From assembly GCA_007280825.1 (NCBI GenBank), contig QYQI01000091.1:1-12353 (forward strand): a DNA stretch of 12,353 nucleotides, in the 5' to 3' direction. Position numbers and translations under genes: made by a program. Within the stretch, counting starts at the first letter, position 1; each line of letters begins with the position of its first letter. This stretch comes from Ignavibacteriales bacterium (GTDB lineage Bacteria > Bacteroidota > Ignavibacteria > Ignavibacteriales > Melioribacteraceae). Shown here one piece after another: positions 1-6,916 of the stretch. The notes under the pieces were generated by a model, which worked only from the letters and a program-made list of their open reading frames with translations, did no database searches and was not told the DNA's origin.

Positions 1-818
1 ATACTCAAGAAAGCTTTTCTGAAAATTATTCTTTCAAGATAATTTGATAATATTCCTTTCGTTTTCCACATTAGCCAAACACCCAGCAGAAACAATGTTA
101 TTAGAGCATAGAAACTTGATGATACGTTAAAGAAAGGAATCAACAAACAACTTGTAACTAGCGCTGCAATCCAAATAAAAGTTATTCTTCCAAGCTGAAG
201 ATCATTAAATATTTTTGTGAGTGTCGGGAATCCGGCTTTCTCATAATCTTTACTGTGAAGTAAAAGCAAGAGCCAAAAATGCGGTATCTGCCAGATGAAA
301 AAGAATAATGCGAGTGATAATATTTTCATATCAAATACATTTCCTCCGGAAGCAGCCCAGCCGATCATCGGCGGAAGTGCACCTATGACAGAACCCGGGA
401 CAACAGCAAGCGCAAATCTTTTTTTCAACGGAGTATAAATTATATTGTACCAGGTCAAAGCAACAAGACCAAGTATCAACGCTGTTAAGTTTGATGAGAA
501 ATAAATTATCGCTAAACCAATGATTGCCAACAAAAACGAAACAACAACTGCATAGAAAGGTGTAACTCTACCTGAAGGTATTGGTCTTCCCTTCGTTCGT
601 TCCATTTGTGCATCAAGGATTCTCTCTTGATAATGATTCAACGCGGATGAACCGCAAGCTAATAAGAATACACCTATCACAACGAACAGCAGAGTCCATT
701 CAAACTTTCCGGAATGGAGGATGAATCCTACCGATGTAGAGACTGCAACAAAGGAAGTTATTTTAACTTTGCCGAGTTCTAAAATTATTCCAATATGTTT
801 TTTTAATTGATGAAACAA
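1..818 (-). CDS. ctaB: Protoheme IX farnesyltransferase (haem O synthase), 3' end cut by window edge
   Basis: UbiA-family membrane prenyltransferase that adds a farnesyl group to haem b to give haem O, the first step towards the haem A used by the oxidase encoded just upstream. About 272 codons are open without a stop to the left edge; the family is usually about 280-310 residues, so only a short C-terminal part is missing. Seen in the translation: the prenyl-diphosphate/Mg site around residues 61-79 (N61, E65, D69, then MERTKGRP; the first acidic position is Glu rather than the more usual Asp), the second loop YTPLKKR near 128-134, then GALPPMIGWAA near 146-156, WQIPHFW further on, and a DYEKAGFPTL segment. 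Hydrophobic helices alternate throughout. The start is uncertain: an in-frame TAA directly precedes TTG at 818-816, and no in-frame ATG occurs before the catalytic motif, so TTG is the best candidate. It lies 7 bases after the subunit II stop with no clear ribosome binding site, suggesting coupled, weak translation. Confidence 0.93.
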   Translation of the reverse strand, partial: MFHQLKKHIGIILELGKVKITSFVAVSTSVGFILHSGKFEWTLLFVVIGVFLLACGSSALNHYQERILDAQMERTKGRPIPSGRVTPFYAVVVSFLLAIIGLAIIYFSSNLTALILGLVALTWYNIIYTPLKKRFALAVVPGSVIGALPPMIGWAASGGNVFDMKILSLALFFFIWQIPHFWLLLLLHSKDYEKAGFPTLTKIFNDLQLGRITFIWIAALVTSCLLIPFFNVSSSFYALITLFLLGVWLMWKTKGILSNYLERIIFRKAFLS

Positions 819-825
819 TTATCGC

Positions 826-1461
826 TCAATTATTCGTTTGAATTTTTGTTAATGGAACACCGGGACGTTCTAACCATTTGTAAAAACTACTATCCGGCAA
901 AACTTTTACTTTTGTGTACATTGCTGAATGATTCAATCCGCAATACTCGGCACATGCTACATCATAATCACCGACTATCTTAGGTGTAAAATATAAATGC
1001 GTTGTTTTACCGTAAAGAATATCTTCTTTAATTCTAAATGCAGGGATGTAAAAGGCATGGTTCACATCCATTGACTGCATCTCTAAATCAATTCCGGTGT
1101 TTACAGGTACATAAAGTGTATCTGCTTTTTTCCCGTTCTTATATTCGAAAGAAAACTGCCACATCCTCGCGGTTACTTTAACGGTATAAGGATTTGCCGG
1201 AATATCTCTTAGCTCCCTAAAACTTGAATAGCCGAAATAAAACATTGAAAGAACAAGTAATGTTGGAATAACGATCCATACTACTTCAAGAAGAATATTG
1301 CCGTGAATATCAACCGGGGCGTGTCCTTTCTTTCTGTTGAATTTGAAAACGAAATAAATCATTGTCGCAGTAATTCCTAAAAGCAGAACTACAGAAATAG
1401 CAACAATATATAACATCACAAAATCAACTGAATCAGTATGTGTAGTTGGACCAAAACCCAT
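826..1461 (-). CDS. ctaC: Cytochrome c oxidase subunit II (CuA subunit, no cytochrome c domain)
   Basis: Receives electrons from cytochrome c at a binuclear CuA centre on the periplasmic side and passes them to haem a of subunit I. The 211-residue protein has two transmembrane helices (about 13-39 and 55-77), with the HGN...LEVVW segment at 53-62 that carries the K-channel glutamate (E59). A cupredoxin domain follows. CuA ligands are complete: H135 in DVNHAFYIP, then C170, E172, C174, H178 and M181 in CAEYCGLNHSAM. W101 in ARMWQFSFEY matches the electron-entry aromatic patch. The protein ends about 30 residues after the CuA motif, so the C-terminal cytochrome c domain typical of caa3 enzymes is absent, and no N-terminal cleavable signal peptide is obvious. 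The ATG start is supported by TGAGGA 5 bases upstream, which overlaps the stop codon of the subunit IV gene. It is placed last among the subunits, before ctaB. Confidence 0.97.
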   Translation of the reverse strand: MGFGPTTHTDSVDFVMLYIVAISVVLLLGITATMIYFVFKFNRKKGHAPVDIHGNILLEVVWIVIPTLLVLSMFYFGYSSFRELRDIPANPYTVKVTARMWQFSFEYKNGKKADTLYVPVNTGIDLEMQSMDVNHAFYIPAFRIKEDILYGKTTHLYFTPKIVGDYDVACAEYCGLNHSAMYTKVKVLPDSSFYKWLERPGVPLTKIQTNN

Positions 1462-1466
1462 TTAAT

Positions 1467-1472
1467 TCCTCA
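1467..1472 (-). promoter_or_regulatory. Ribosome binding site of ctaC overlapping the ctaF stop
   Basis: TGAGGA combines the TGA stop of subunit IV with a GAGGA site 5 bases before the subunit II ATG, a compact stop-reinitiation arrangement. Confidence 0.75.
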
Positions 1473-1754
1473 GCGATAGATATAATCAAAAAATGTTAAG
1501 AGAAAAATTATAAATAAAGTAGAACCGCTTATTCCAAGAAATACTTTGAAGATCGGCTCGTCAAATTTTATATGCATAAAAATATTTATAACCAGCGCAG
1601 ATTTAATTGCAGCAATAGAAAGAGCAATGAAGAGAGTATATCTTCCCAAATTTACACCAGCAATCGTAACTGTAAGTGATGTAAACGCAAGCAGTGCAAG
1701 CCAAACTATTATATATGTTCCGTAACTAATATGGTGTTTATTGTTTCCGCTCAT
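1470..1754 (-). CDS. ctaF: Cytochrome c oxidase subunit IV (small membrane subunit)
   Basis: A 94-residue protein with three predicted membrane helices (about 11-32, 37-60 and 68-92). The second helix ends in the sequence KSALVINIFMHIKFD (51-65), which fits the prokaryotic subunit IV pattern of a conserved Lys, then a Phe-Met-His-Leu/Ile-Lys stretch at the helix boundary. Such subunits sit at the edge of the oxidase and are thought to support assembly or stability; they carry no cofactor. Its place between subunits III and II supports the call. The ATG is preceded by AAGGAA 5 bases upstream, and this site overlaps the TAA stop of the subunit III gene, so the two genes are probably coupled. 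Identification rests on size, helix pattern and context more than on catalytic residues. Confidence 0.9.
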   Translation of the reverse strand: MSGNNKHHISYGTYIIVWLALLAFTSLTVTIAGVNLGRYTLFIALSIAAIKSALVINIFMHIKFDEPIFKVFLGISGSTLFIIFLLTFFDYIYR

Positions 1755-1764
1755 GAATCTTCCT

Positions 1765-2388
1765 TTATTGAATTAAGTAGAAAAGTGGGAATAAGAAAAT
1801 CCAAATTAGATCTACTAAGTGCCAATATAAACCCGAGTTCTCCAGCTTCACATAATTATCCGGAGTAACTTTATCTCTTGCAATGAATACGATCATGAAA
1901 GAGATTACAACCATACCGACTAAAACATGAAGACCATGCAAGCCGGTCATCACATAATATAAACCGAAGAAAAGTATTTGCCCATTGGGTTTAGTTAATA
2001 GTTCAGGCGACCCGGGATAAATTCCATGTGCTATTTTGGTCGTCCACTCAAAATATTTTATTACCATAAACGTCAAAGCAAATAATAATGTTGCGGAAAG
2101 TAGAATCAGCGAAAGAAATTTATTTCCGTTCTGAAGAGCTGCTATCGAAAGTGCAACAGTCAAACTGCTTGTTAGAAGAATAATCGTATTCAGTGTACCC
2201 AAAGTTGTATTCAGTTCCCTAGCAGCGAGATGAAATTGATCAGGATATTGATAACGATATACAGCGTAAACTAAAAACATTCCACCGAATAAAAGTACTT
2301 CGGTAAAAAGGAAAAGCCACATTCCCATTCTTGCACCAGCATCATCACGATGAAGTTGATGAACAGCAGCTTCTTGATGATCACTCAT
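1765..2388 (-). CDS. ctaE: Cytochrome c oxidase subunit III
   Basis: Integral membrane subunit that packs against subunit I and stabilises turnover and proton uptake; it has no redox cofactor. The 207-residue length and about five hydrophobic helices match the short bacterial form, which lacks the first two helices of the mitochondrial-type protein. Recognisable signatures are MGMWLFLFTEVLLFGG (21-36) with the conserved membrane Glu at 30, FGLYYVMTGLHGLHVLVGM (141-159) and LYWHLVDLIWIFLFPLFYL (187-205). The soluble N-terminus (about 20 residues) is His-rich. The start is well supported: AAGGAG lies 7 bases upstream inside the last codons of the subunit I gene, and the two reading frames overlap by 8 bases, so translation is expected to be coupled. 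Confidence 0.97.
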   Translation of the reverse strand: MSDHQEAAVHQLHRDDAGARMGMWLFLFTEVLLFGGMFLVYAVYRYQYPDQFHLAARELNTTLGTLNTIILLTSSLTVALSIAALQNGNKFLSLILLSATLLFALTFMVIKYFEWTTKIAHGIYPGSPELLTKPNGQILFFGLYYVMTGLHGLHVLVGMVVISFMIVFIARDKVTPDNYVKLENSGLYWHLVDLIWIFLFPLFYLIQ

Positions 2389-4009
2389 TCTTCATCTCCT
2401 TAAGCTGGCTGAAATCATAAGGTTCATGCGTAACGGTTGGAATAGTTTTAAAATTTTCTAACGGCGGTGGAGAAGGAATGTGCCACTCCATCGTAACACC
2501 ACCCCAAGGATTTGATGTAGCTTTCTTCCCTTTTCGTAAAGCATGAATTAAGTATCCAAAAATGAAAAATATTGTTCCAACTAAAATCCATGACCCTATT
2601 GTAGAAATTCTTTGATACGGAGTGAACTGCGGAAGATAATCGTAATATCTTCTCGGCATTCCCATATAACCCATAATAAATTTTGGGAAGTAGAGCATGT
2701 TAAATCCAATAAAGTATAATACAACTGCAATGCGTGCAAATTTCATGTTATACATTCTGCCGAACATTTTAGGGAACCAGTAATGAAGTGCGGCGAAAAA
2801 GATTGTGCCTGTTCCACCGAACATAACATAATGGAAATGCGCTACTACAAAATAAGTATCGGTAAGATGGATATCAGTCGCGAGCGAACCAAGAACAAGT
2901 CCGGTTAATCCGCCAATTGAAAAAAGAAAGATAAAATTCATAACCCATAAGAATGGCGGTTGCGGATCAATAGAACCTTTATACATTGTAGCAACCCAGT
3001 TAAAAATTTTAACGCCGCTGGGAAGCGCAACAATGAATGTGAGTAAAGAAAAAATCCATCGTGCTGTATCGCTCATTCCGCTGCTGAACATATGATGCGC
3101 CCAAACAAGGTATCCGATAAACGCAATTGCTAACGATGAATAAGCAATTTGTTTATATCCAAAAATCGTTCTTCTCGAAAATGTAGGAATAATTTCCGAG
3201 ACCACGCCCATTGCCGGCAAGATCATTATGTACACAGCAGGATGTGAATAGATCCAAAACATATGCTGAAATAAAATTGGATCTCCGCCAAGTGCAGGAT
3301 CAAATATCCCCACACCAAATGCCCGTTCAATTATCACAAGTAAAATTGTAATTGCAATAACCGGTGTAGCAATAATTTGGATCCAAGCAGTAGCATAAGT
3401 TGCCCAAACAAACAACGGCATCTTAAAAAATCCCATTCCAGGAGCGCGTAATCTATGAACTGTTGTTATAAAATTTATTCCGGTTAGAATTGAAGAGAAC
3501 CCAAGTACAAATGCAGCAAATAAAGCCATCGAAACATTTGTTGTGCTTCTAATACTATATGGGATGTAAAATGTCCAGCCTGTATCAATCGGTCCACCCG
3601 GAAGAAAAAGTGAAACTATAACCAATGTTGCACCGATCATATAAATATACCATGAAAGTAAATTCAATCTTGGAAATGCAACATCCGCTGCACCGATTTG
3701 AATAGGTAAAAAGAAATTTCCGAAAATAGCCGGAAGACCGGGAATGATAAACAAGAAAATCATTATCACTCCGTGCAGAGTGAATAATGTATTGTAAGTT
3801 TGCGCATTCATAATTGTACGGCCCGGTGCGATCAATTCCAGTCGCATCAGTAACCCGATGATCATTCCAACGACAAAGAATGACATAATCGCCATCATGT
3901 ACATCAGACCTATTCTCTTGTGGTCTTTTGTCAACAACCAGGAAAGAATTCCGGTATGTTTGTTTGTACTCTGCTGATAAAAATTTTTCACGGCTATCTC
4001 ATTAGCCAT
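2381..4009 (-). CDS. ctaD: Cytochrome c oxidase subunit I (haem-copper, A2-type)
   Basis: Catalytic subunit that reduces oxygen to water at the haem a3-CuB site and pumps protons. The 542 residues form about twelve helices. Visible ligands: H79 (TLHG) and H393 for low-spin haem a; H391 (VAHFHYV) for haem a3; H256, H305 and H306 for CuB; Y260 as the cross-linked Tyr. The active-site motif is YSHPAVY (254-260), with no Glu at the position after HP, which defines the A2 subtype, where a Tyr-Ser pair replaces the end of the D channel. D-channel entry D109 and N116 are kept (ADVAFPRLN), and K-channel K334 is present (PSGVKIFNW). The C-terminal tail contains EWHIPSPPPLENF, common in this subtype. 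The usual His of the HDTYF segment is Thr here (T383 before D384). ATG 4009-4007 has AAGGAG 9 bases upstream; the gene overlaps the upstream sco gene by 8 bases. Confidence 0.98.
   Translation of the reverse strand: MANEIAVKNFYQQSTNKHTGILSWLLTKDHKRIGLMYMMAIMSFFVVGMIIGLLMRLELIAPGRTIMNAQTYNTLFTLHGVIMIFLFIIPGLPAIFGNFFLPIQIGAADVAFPRLNLLSWYIYMIGATLVIVSLFLPGGPIDTGWTFYIPYSIRSTTNVSMALFAAFVLGFSSILTGINFITTVHRLRAPGMGFFKMPLFVWATYATAWIQIIATPVIAITILLVIIERAFGVGIFDPALGGDPILFQHMFWIYSHPAVYIMILPAMGVVSEIIPTFSRRTIFGYKQIAYSSLAIAFIGYLVWAHHMFSSGMSDTARWIFSLLTFIVALPSGVKIFNWVATMYKGSIDPQPPFLWVMNFIFLFSIGGLTGLVLGSLATDIHLTDTYFVVAHFHYVMFGGTGTIFFAALHYWFPKMFGRMYNMKFARIAVVLYFIGFNMLYFPKFIMGYMGMPRRYYDYLPQFTPYQRISTIGSWILVGTIFFIFGYLIHALRKGKKATSNPWGGVTMEWHIPSPPPLENFKTIPTVTHEPYDFSQLKEMKNE
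2396..2401 (-). promoter_or_regulatory. Ribosome binding site of ctaE inside the ctaD coding end
   Basis: AAGGAG encodes part of the LKEM end of subunit I and lies 7 bases before the subunit III ATG at 2388. It confirms the 8-base overlap of the two genes. Confidence 0.85.
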
Positions 4010-4787
4010 TTATTTTAACTCCTTGGTTCTTATTTATTTTCTTTTTCTTCATTAATAAAACACTCAAAAATATTCCGATACCAATGAGCATAACAGCTCC
4101 GATGATTCGCGTAATATTAAGTGTGTATTGTCTTCCATTGGGATCATAACTAAAACAAAATTGTAAAACTTTAGAAATTGTCGGAGATGTTTTTCCGCTT
4201 TCAGCTTCGAGTAATGCCATCTTAACATCAAACGGATTAAAATTAGTTCCGAATAGATAACGGGAAATCTTCCCTTGAGGTGAGATAGCTACTAAAGTTG
4301 CAGCATGGACAAATTGTTTATCGGCCGGTTTGAAATAAAATCCGCAAGCTTCGGTCAGTTTATGAACATTCAAACTATCACCGGTTAAGAAGAGCCAACT
4401 ACTTGGATCAAATTTTCTTTTGATCGTTAATAAATAATTTTTTTTCCATTTCGCTGCAACCGCCGGAGTCTCTTTATGATCGAAACTAATACTTACTACT
4501 TGAAAATCTTTCCCGGGTTCAAGTTGGAGTTTATCAATTGTCCATGCTAATTCATTCTGCATAGGATTGCAAATACCGGGACATTCATAATAGACCAAAG
4601 CAATTAAAGTTGGTTTGCTGATAATGTCTTTAAGAGTTACAGTCTTACCTTCCGAAGTCTGGAAACTTAAATCCATAGGTAAAGTATTGCCAAGCTTTTC
4701 GTCAATTCCAACTTCAATTTTCTTTTGCGCAAACAAAGGAAAAGAAATCAGAAGAAATAATATCAGATATAATTTTGTGTTTTTCAT
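4002..4787 (-). CDS. sco1: SCO1/SenC-family copper chaperone with C-terminal membrane anchor
   Basis: Thioredoxin-fold protein that delivers copper to, or reduces, the CuA site of oxidase subunit II on the outer face of the membrane. In the 261 residues I see a signal peptide (1-20, ending LFA before QKK), the copper-binding pair C69 and C73 in ECPGIC, the downstream ligand His at 161 (FVHAATLV), and the SISFDHKETP segment (99-108) that corresponds to the family's SxDPxxDTP. A second hydrophobic stretch at about 226-246 followed by KKKK suggests a C-terminal anchor with the domain facing outward; many Sco proteins are instead held by an N-terminal helix. Two further Cys (148, 211) have no assigned role. 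It begins 8 bases after the cytochrome c gene with no clear ribosome binding site, and its end overlaps the subunit I gene by 8 bases. Confidence 0.95.
   Translation of the reverse strand: MKNTKLYLILFLLISFPLFAQKKIEVGIDEKLGNTLPMDLSFQTSEGKTVTLKDIISKPTLIALVYYECPGICNPMQNELAWTIDKLQLEPGKDFQVVSISFDHKETPAVAAKWKKNYLLTIKRKFDPSSWLFLTGDSLNVHKLTEACGFYFKPADKQFVHAATLVAISPQGKISRYLFGTNFNPFDVKMALLEAESGKTSPTISKVLQFCFSYDPNGRQYTLNITRIIGAVMLIGIGIFLSVLLMKKKKINKNQGVKING
4019..4024 (-). promoter_or_regulatory. Ribosome binding site of ctaD inside the sco1 coding end
   Basis: AAGGAG lies 9 bases before the ATG of subunit I, within the final codons of the Sco gene. It fixes the subunit I start that overlaps sco1 by 8 bases. 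Confidence 0.8.
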
Positions 4788-4795
4788 TTATTGTC

Positions 4796-5725
4796 TTACA
4801 TCGTTGAAGATTTCAGATAATCATAAAGCATTTTCCATACATCATTAGATAACTGAACAACTGCCGGGTTAAAACCGGCATTAATCGGATCTGCTATTAC
4901 AATAGAAACATAATTATCAAGACTTTGATTAGCACCTAAACGTGAGAAGGAAGTAAAAACTTTTTTTAGATTGACTGAATAATTCTTCAAAACATTGGCT
5001 CCGGCATTTCCTTGTGTATCATTCACATTTTTTTGAAATTTTAAAAACTGCATGTTCAGTGTAGAATTTTCTTCTTCAAGTTTTGTCTCAGCAAGACTAA
5101 CCGGAATAGTGCTGGTTACTGTTGCACTCTGCGAAACCTGGTAGTTCATATCAAGATTAATCAGTTGATCGTCTGTAACCGGAGGAAATTGCGCAAAAGT
5201 TCTTATGTAAGAAATAATTTCGAAGCGATCTATCTTTGGCAAATATTCATAAGCAGCCATTCCGTTTTTCGGAATTCCCTCTTGAAGTGTTTTATACATC
5301 TGATCTACATCTCTTCCATTTGTCCAGCCATCTACAGCATGAAAATTTCTTGGTTTTGGATTTAACATAGTACCGACAGTTCCATCCCCTAATCCCTTTT
5401 CACCGTGACAAGACATACATGTTGCTTCATATATTTTTTTACCGTTTGCTATAAAATCCGGAGCGGGATTCTTCACAAGATCCAAATCCACAGCAGGCAT
5501 CACACCGCCTTTCTTTATGGGAATTTCTTTTTTGATGCCGGTTGTATCTGCTATCCCAACAACTTGTTCATTAAAAGAAATCTGATTGAGATTAGTAACA
5601 AAATAGATTCCGAATAAAAGTATGATTACAAAGAACAACGGGAAAACCCAGCCGAATAATCGTATTGGATTTTTCAACAATTCTCTAAACTTCAATTCAT
5701 CTTCTTGTTTTTTATTTAAGCTCAT
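4796..5725 (-). CDS. Membrane-anchored monohaem cytochrome c with unassigned C-terminal region
   Basis: A 309-residue protein with a short charged cytoplasmic N-terminus, one hydrophobic helix (about 24-43) that likely serves as an uncleaved anchor, a linker, and a class I cytochrome c domain at about 90-180. The single haem motif is CMSCH (103-107); M156 in NGMAAYEYL is the likely distal ligand. Residues about 190-309 carry no second CxxCH and match no family I recognise, although the end (FNPAVVQLSNDVWKMLYDYL) resembles the last helix of a cytochrome c fold, so a second domain that has lost its haem is possible. The gene lies between the ACIII and oxidase modules, and subunit II has no haem domain. 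I therefore infer that it carries electrons from ACIII to the CuA site; this is not shown by the sequence. The ATG lies 12 bases after the actF stop without a convincing ribosome binding site. Confidence 0.88.
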   Translation of the reverse strand: MSLNKKQEDELKFRELLKNPIRLFGWVFPLFFVIILLFGIYFVTNLNQISFNEQVVGIADTTGIKKEIPIKKGGVMPAVDLDLVKNPAPDFIANGKKIYEATCMSCHGEKGLGDGTVGTMLNPKPRNFHAVDGWTNGRDVDQMYKTLQEGIPKNGMAAYEYLPKIDRFEIISYIRTFAQFPPVTDDQLINLDMNYQVSQSATVTSTIPVSLAETKLEEENSTLNMQFLKFQKNVNDTQGNAGANVLKNYSVNLKKVFTSFSRLGANQSLDNYVSIVIADPINAGFNPAVVQLSNDVWKMLYDYLKSSTM

Positions 5726-5737
5726 AGATATATTCTG

Positions 5738-6916
5738 TTATAATCTGAAATCAATTCCGCGTTTTAGTTTTGGGTCGCCAATCGGCACTAAATTATTTCT
5801 CTTTGCTTGATAATAGAAGACAAGAATTATCAAACCGGCTATTAATAAAGGGAACCCTAATTCAATCCAACTGAATGGAATCTCTTCCTTAAAGAAATTT
5901 GGCATTACGAGCCAATACAAATCATAATAATGTGCAAACAAAATCCAGCCGGACATAAAAATTAACCGCTTAGGATTCATCTTTGATGGCTGTGAAAGCA
6001 AACCGATGTAAGGGACTAAGAAATGGACTATGATTAATCCGACAGAGAAAAATTTCCAATTCCCTTCCCATCTTGCAAGGAACCAGAAAGTTTCTTCGGG
6101 AAGATTTGCATACCAAATCAATAGGAACTGACTGAATGCAATGTATGCCCAAAAATTTGTGAATGCAAAAATTAACGCTCCAAGACTGTAGTAGCTGTCT
6201 GTATGAATTCCTTTAACAAAAAATCCACGTTCATTCAACAAAACAATAAAGATAGCTCCGATTGCCAATGCAGCAAGGATAGTTCCCGAGAAATAGTAAA
6301 CGCCAAAAATTGTTGAGAACCAATGAGGTTCAATACTCATTAACCAATCTATAGCCGTAAAAGAAATTGTTAACGCAAATAATGGCATAAAGATAGCTGA
6401 GAGTTTAATATTCTTCTTTGTCAGATGTTGATCTTTTGTTTGATCTTGTTTACGGGAATTTCTAATCATCAAATAATAGAACAACAACCATAGAAGCCAA
6501 AAACCAATTACACGCACTACAAAAAAAGAAACATTTAAATATGGAGCCTTATCAATCAAAGTTTTATCTGCCGGTGCAGGATGAGTCCATTGAAATATTG
6601 TGTTCACATTCAATAAGAGCGGGATAAAAAGTAATGGAAGAATCCAAACCGTAGATGATAAAAATTCGCCGACTCTTCTAAACGGAGTACTCCACGCTGC
6701 GCCGGATAAAAATTCAATCGCAACGAAGAAGAGAGAACCAACTGCAATACTAATAAGGAATGTTAATCCAATAATATTATTGTAAGCGCTTCTTTCGGGA
6801 TTAACAACATAACCTAAGACAACTATTAACAATCCTACTAACAGCAAACCCAAACCAATTGTTTGAACTTTTGACGGCAATTCTTTTTTCTGATATTCAA
6901 CTGAAGAAGAAATCAT
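5738..6916 (-). CDS. actF: Alternative Complex III membrane subunit ActF (NrfD-like)
   Basis: Second polytopic NrfD/PsrC-type subunit of ACIII, a paralogue of ActC. The 392-residue protein is highly hydrophobic with about ten predicted helices. Segments typical of ActF include FTAIDWLMSIEPHWFSTIFG (186-205) and the later WAYIAFSQFLLIWYANLPEE (256-275), with HTDSYYSLGAL (238-248) between them. It lacks the HxGRP segment seen in ActC, which fits the view that quinol is oxidised at ActC, while ActF contributes to the membrane core and possibly to proton movement. The start ATG overlaps the stop of the actDE gene in an ATGA arrangement (4 shared bases), and AAGGAG lies 11 bases upstream, so translation is probably coupled. 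No Fe-S or haem motif is present, as expected for the family. Confidence 0.95.
   Translation of the reverse strand: MISSSVEYQKKELPSKVQTIGLGLLLVGLLIVVLGYVVNPERSAYNNIIGLTFLISIAVGSLFFVAIEFLSGAAWSTPFRRVGEFLSSTVWILPLLFIPLLLNVNTIFQWTHPAPADKTLIDKAPYLNVSFFVVRVIGFWLLWLLFYYLMIRNSRKQDQTKDQHLTKKNIKLSAIFMPLFALTISFTAIDWLMSIEPHWFSTIFGVYYFSGTILAALAIGAIFIVLLNERGFFVKGIHTDSYYSLGALIFAFTNFWAYIAFSQFLLIWYANLPEETFWFLARWEGNWKFFSVGLIIVHFLVPYIGLLSQPSKMNPKRLIFMSGWILFAHYYDLYWLVMPNFFKEEIPFSWIELGFPLLIAGLIILVFYYQAKRNNLVPIGDPKLKRGIDFRL

Noticed and set aside
582..638. Glu instead of the first Asp in the NxxxD prenyl-diphosphate motif of CtaB
   Set aside because: Glu occurs at this position in other bacterial CtaB proteins as far as I recall, and the rest of the active site is intact; not a sign of inactivation.
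2850..2880. Thr in place of the usual His before DTYF in subunit I (Mg-site region)
   Set aside because: This position varies among bacterial oxidases (for example Asn in Bacillus-type enzymes), so it is not by itself evidence of an unusual enzyme.
4615..4848. Plus-strand open frame of 77 codons, and similar short plus-strand frames at 5165, 5405, 5622, 6600, 7252, 7872, 9293 and 10065
   Set aside because: All lie antisense within well-supported respiratory genes, have no recognisable domain, and show no ribosome binding site or conserved context; they are frame shadows.
5970..6152. Short minus-strand frame inside actF, and another at 8962-9171 inside actC
   Set aside because: They overlap confidently identified membrane subunits in another frame and encode no recognisable protein.
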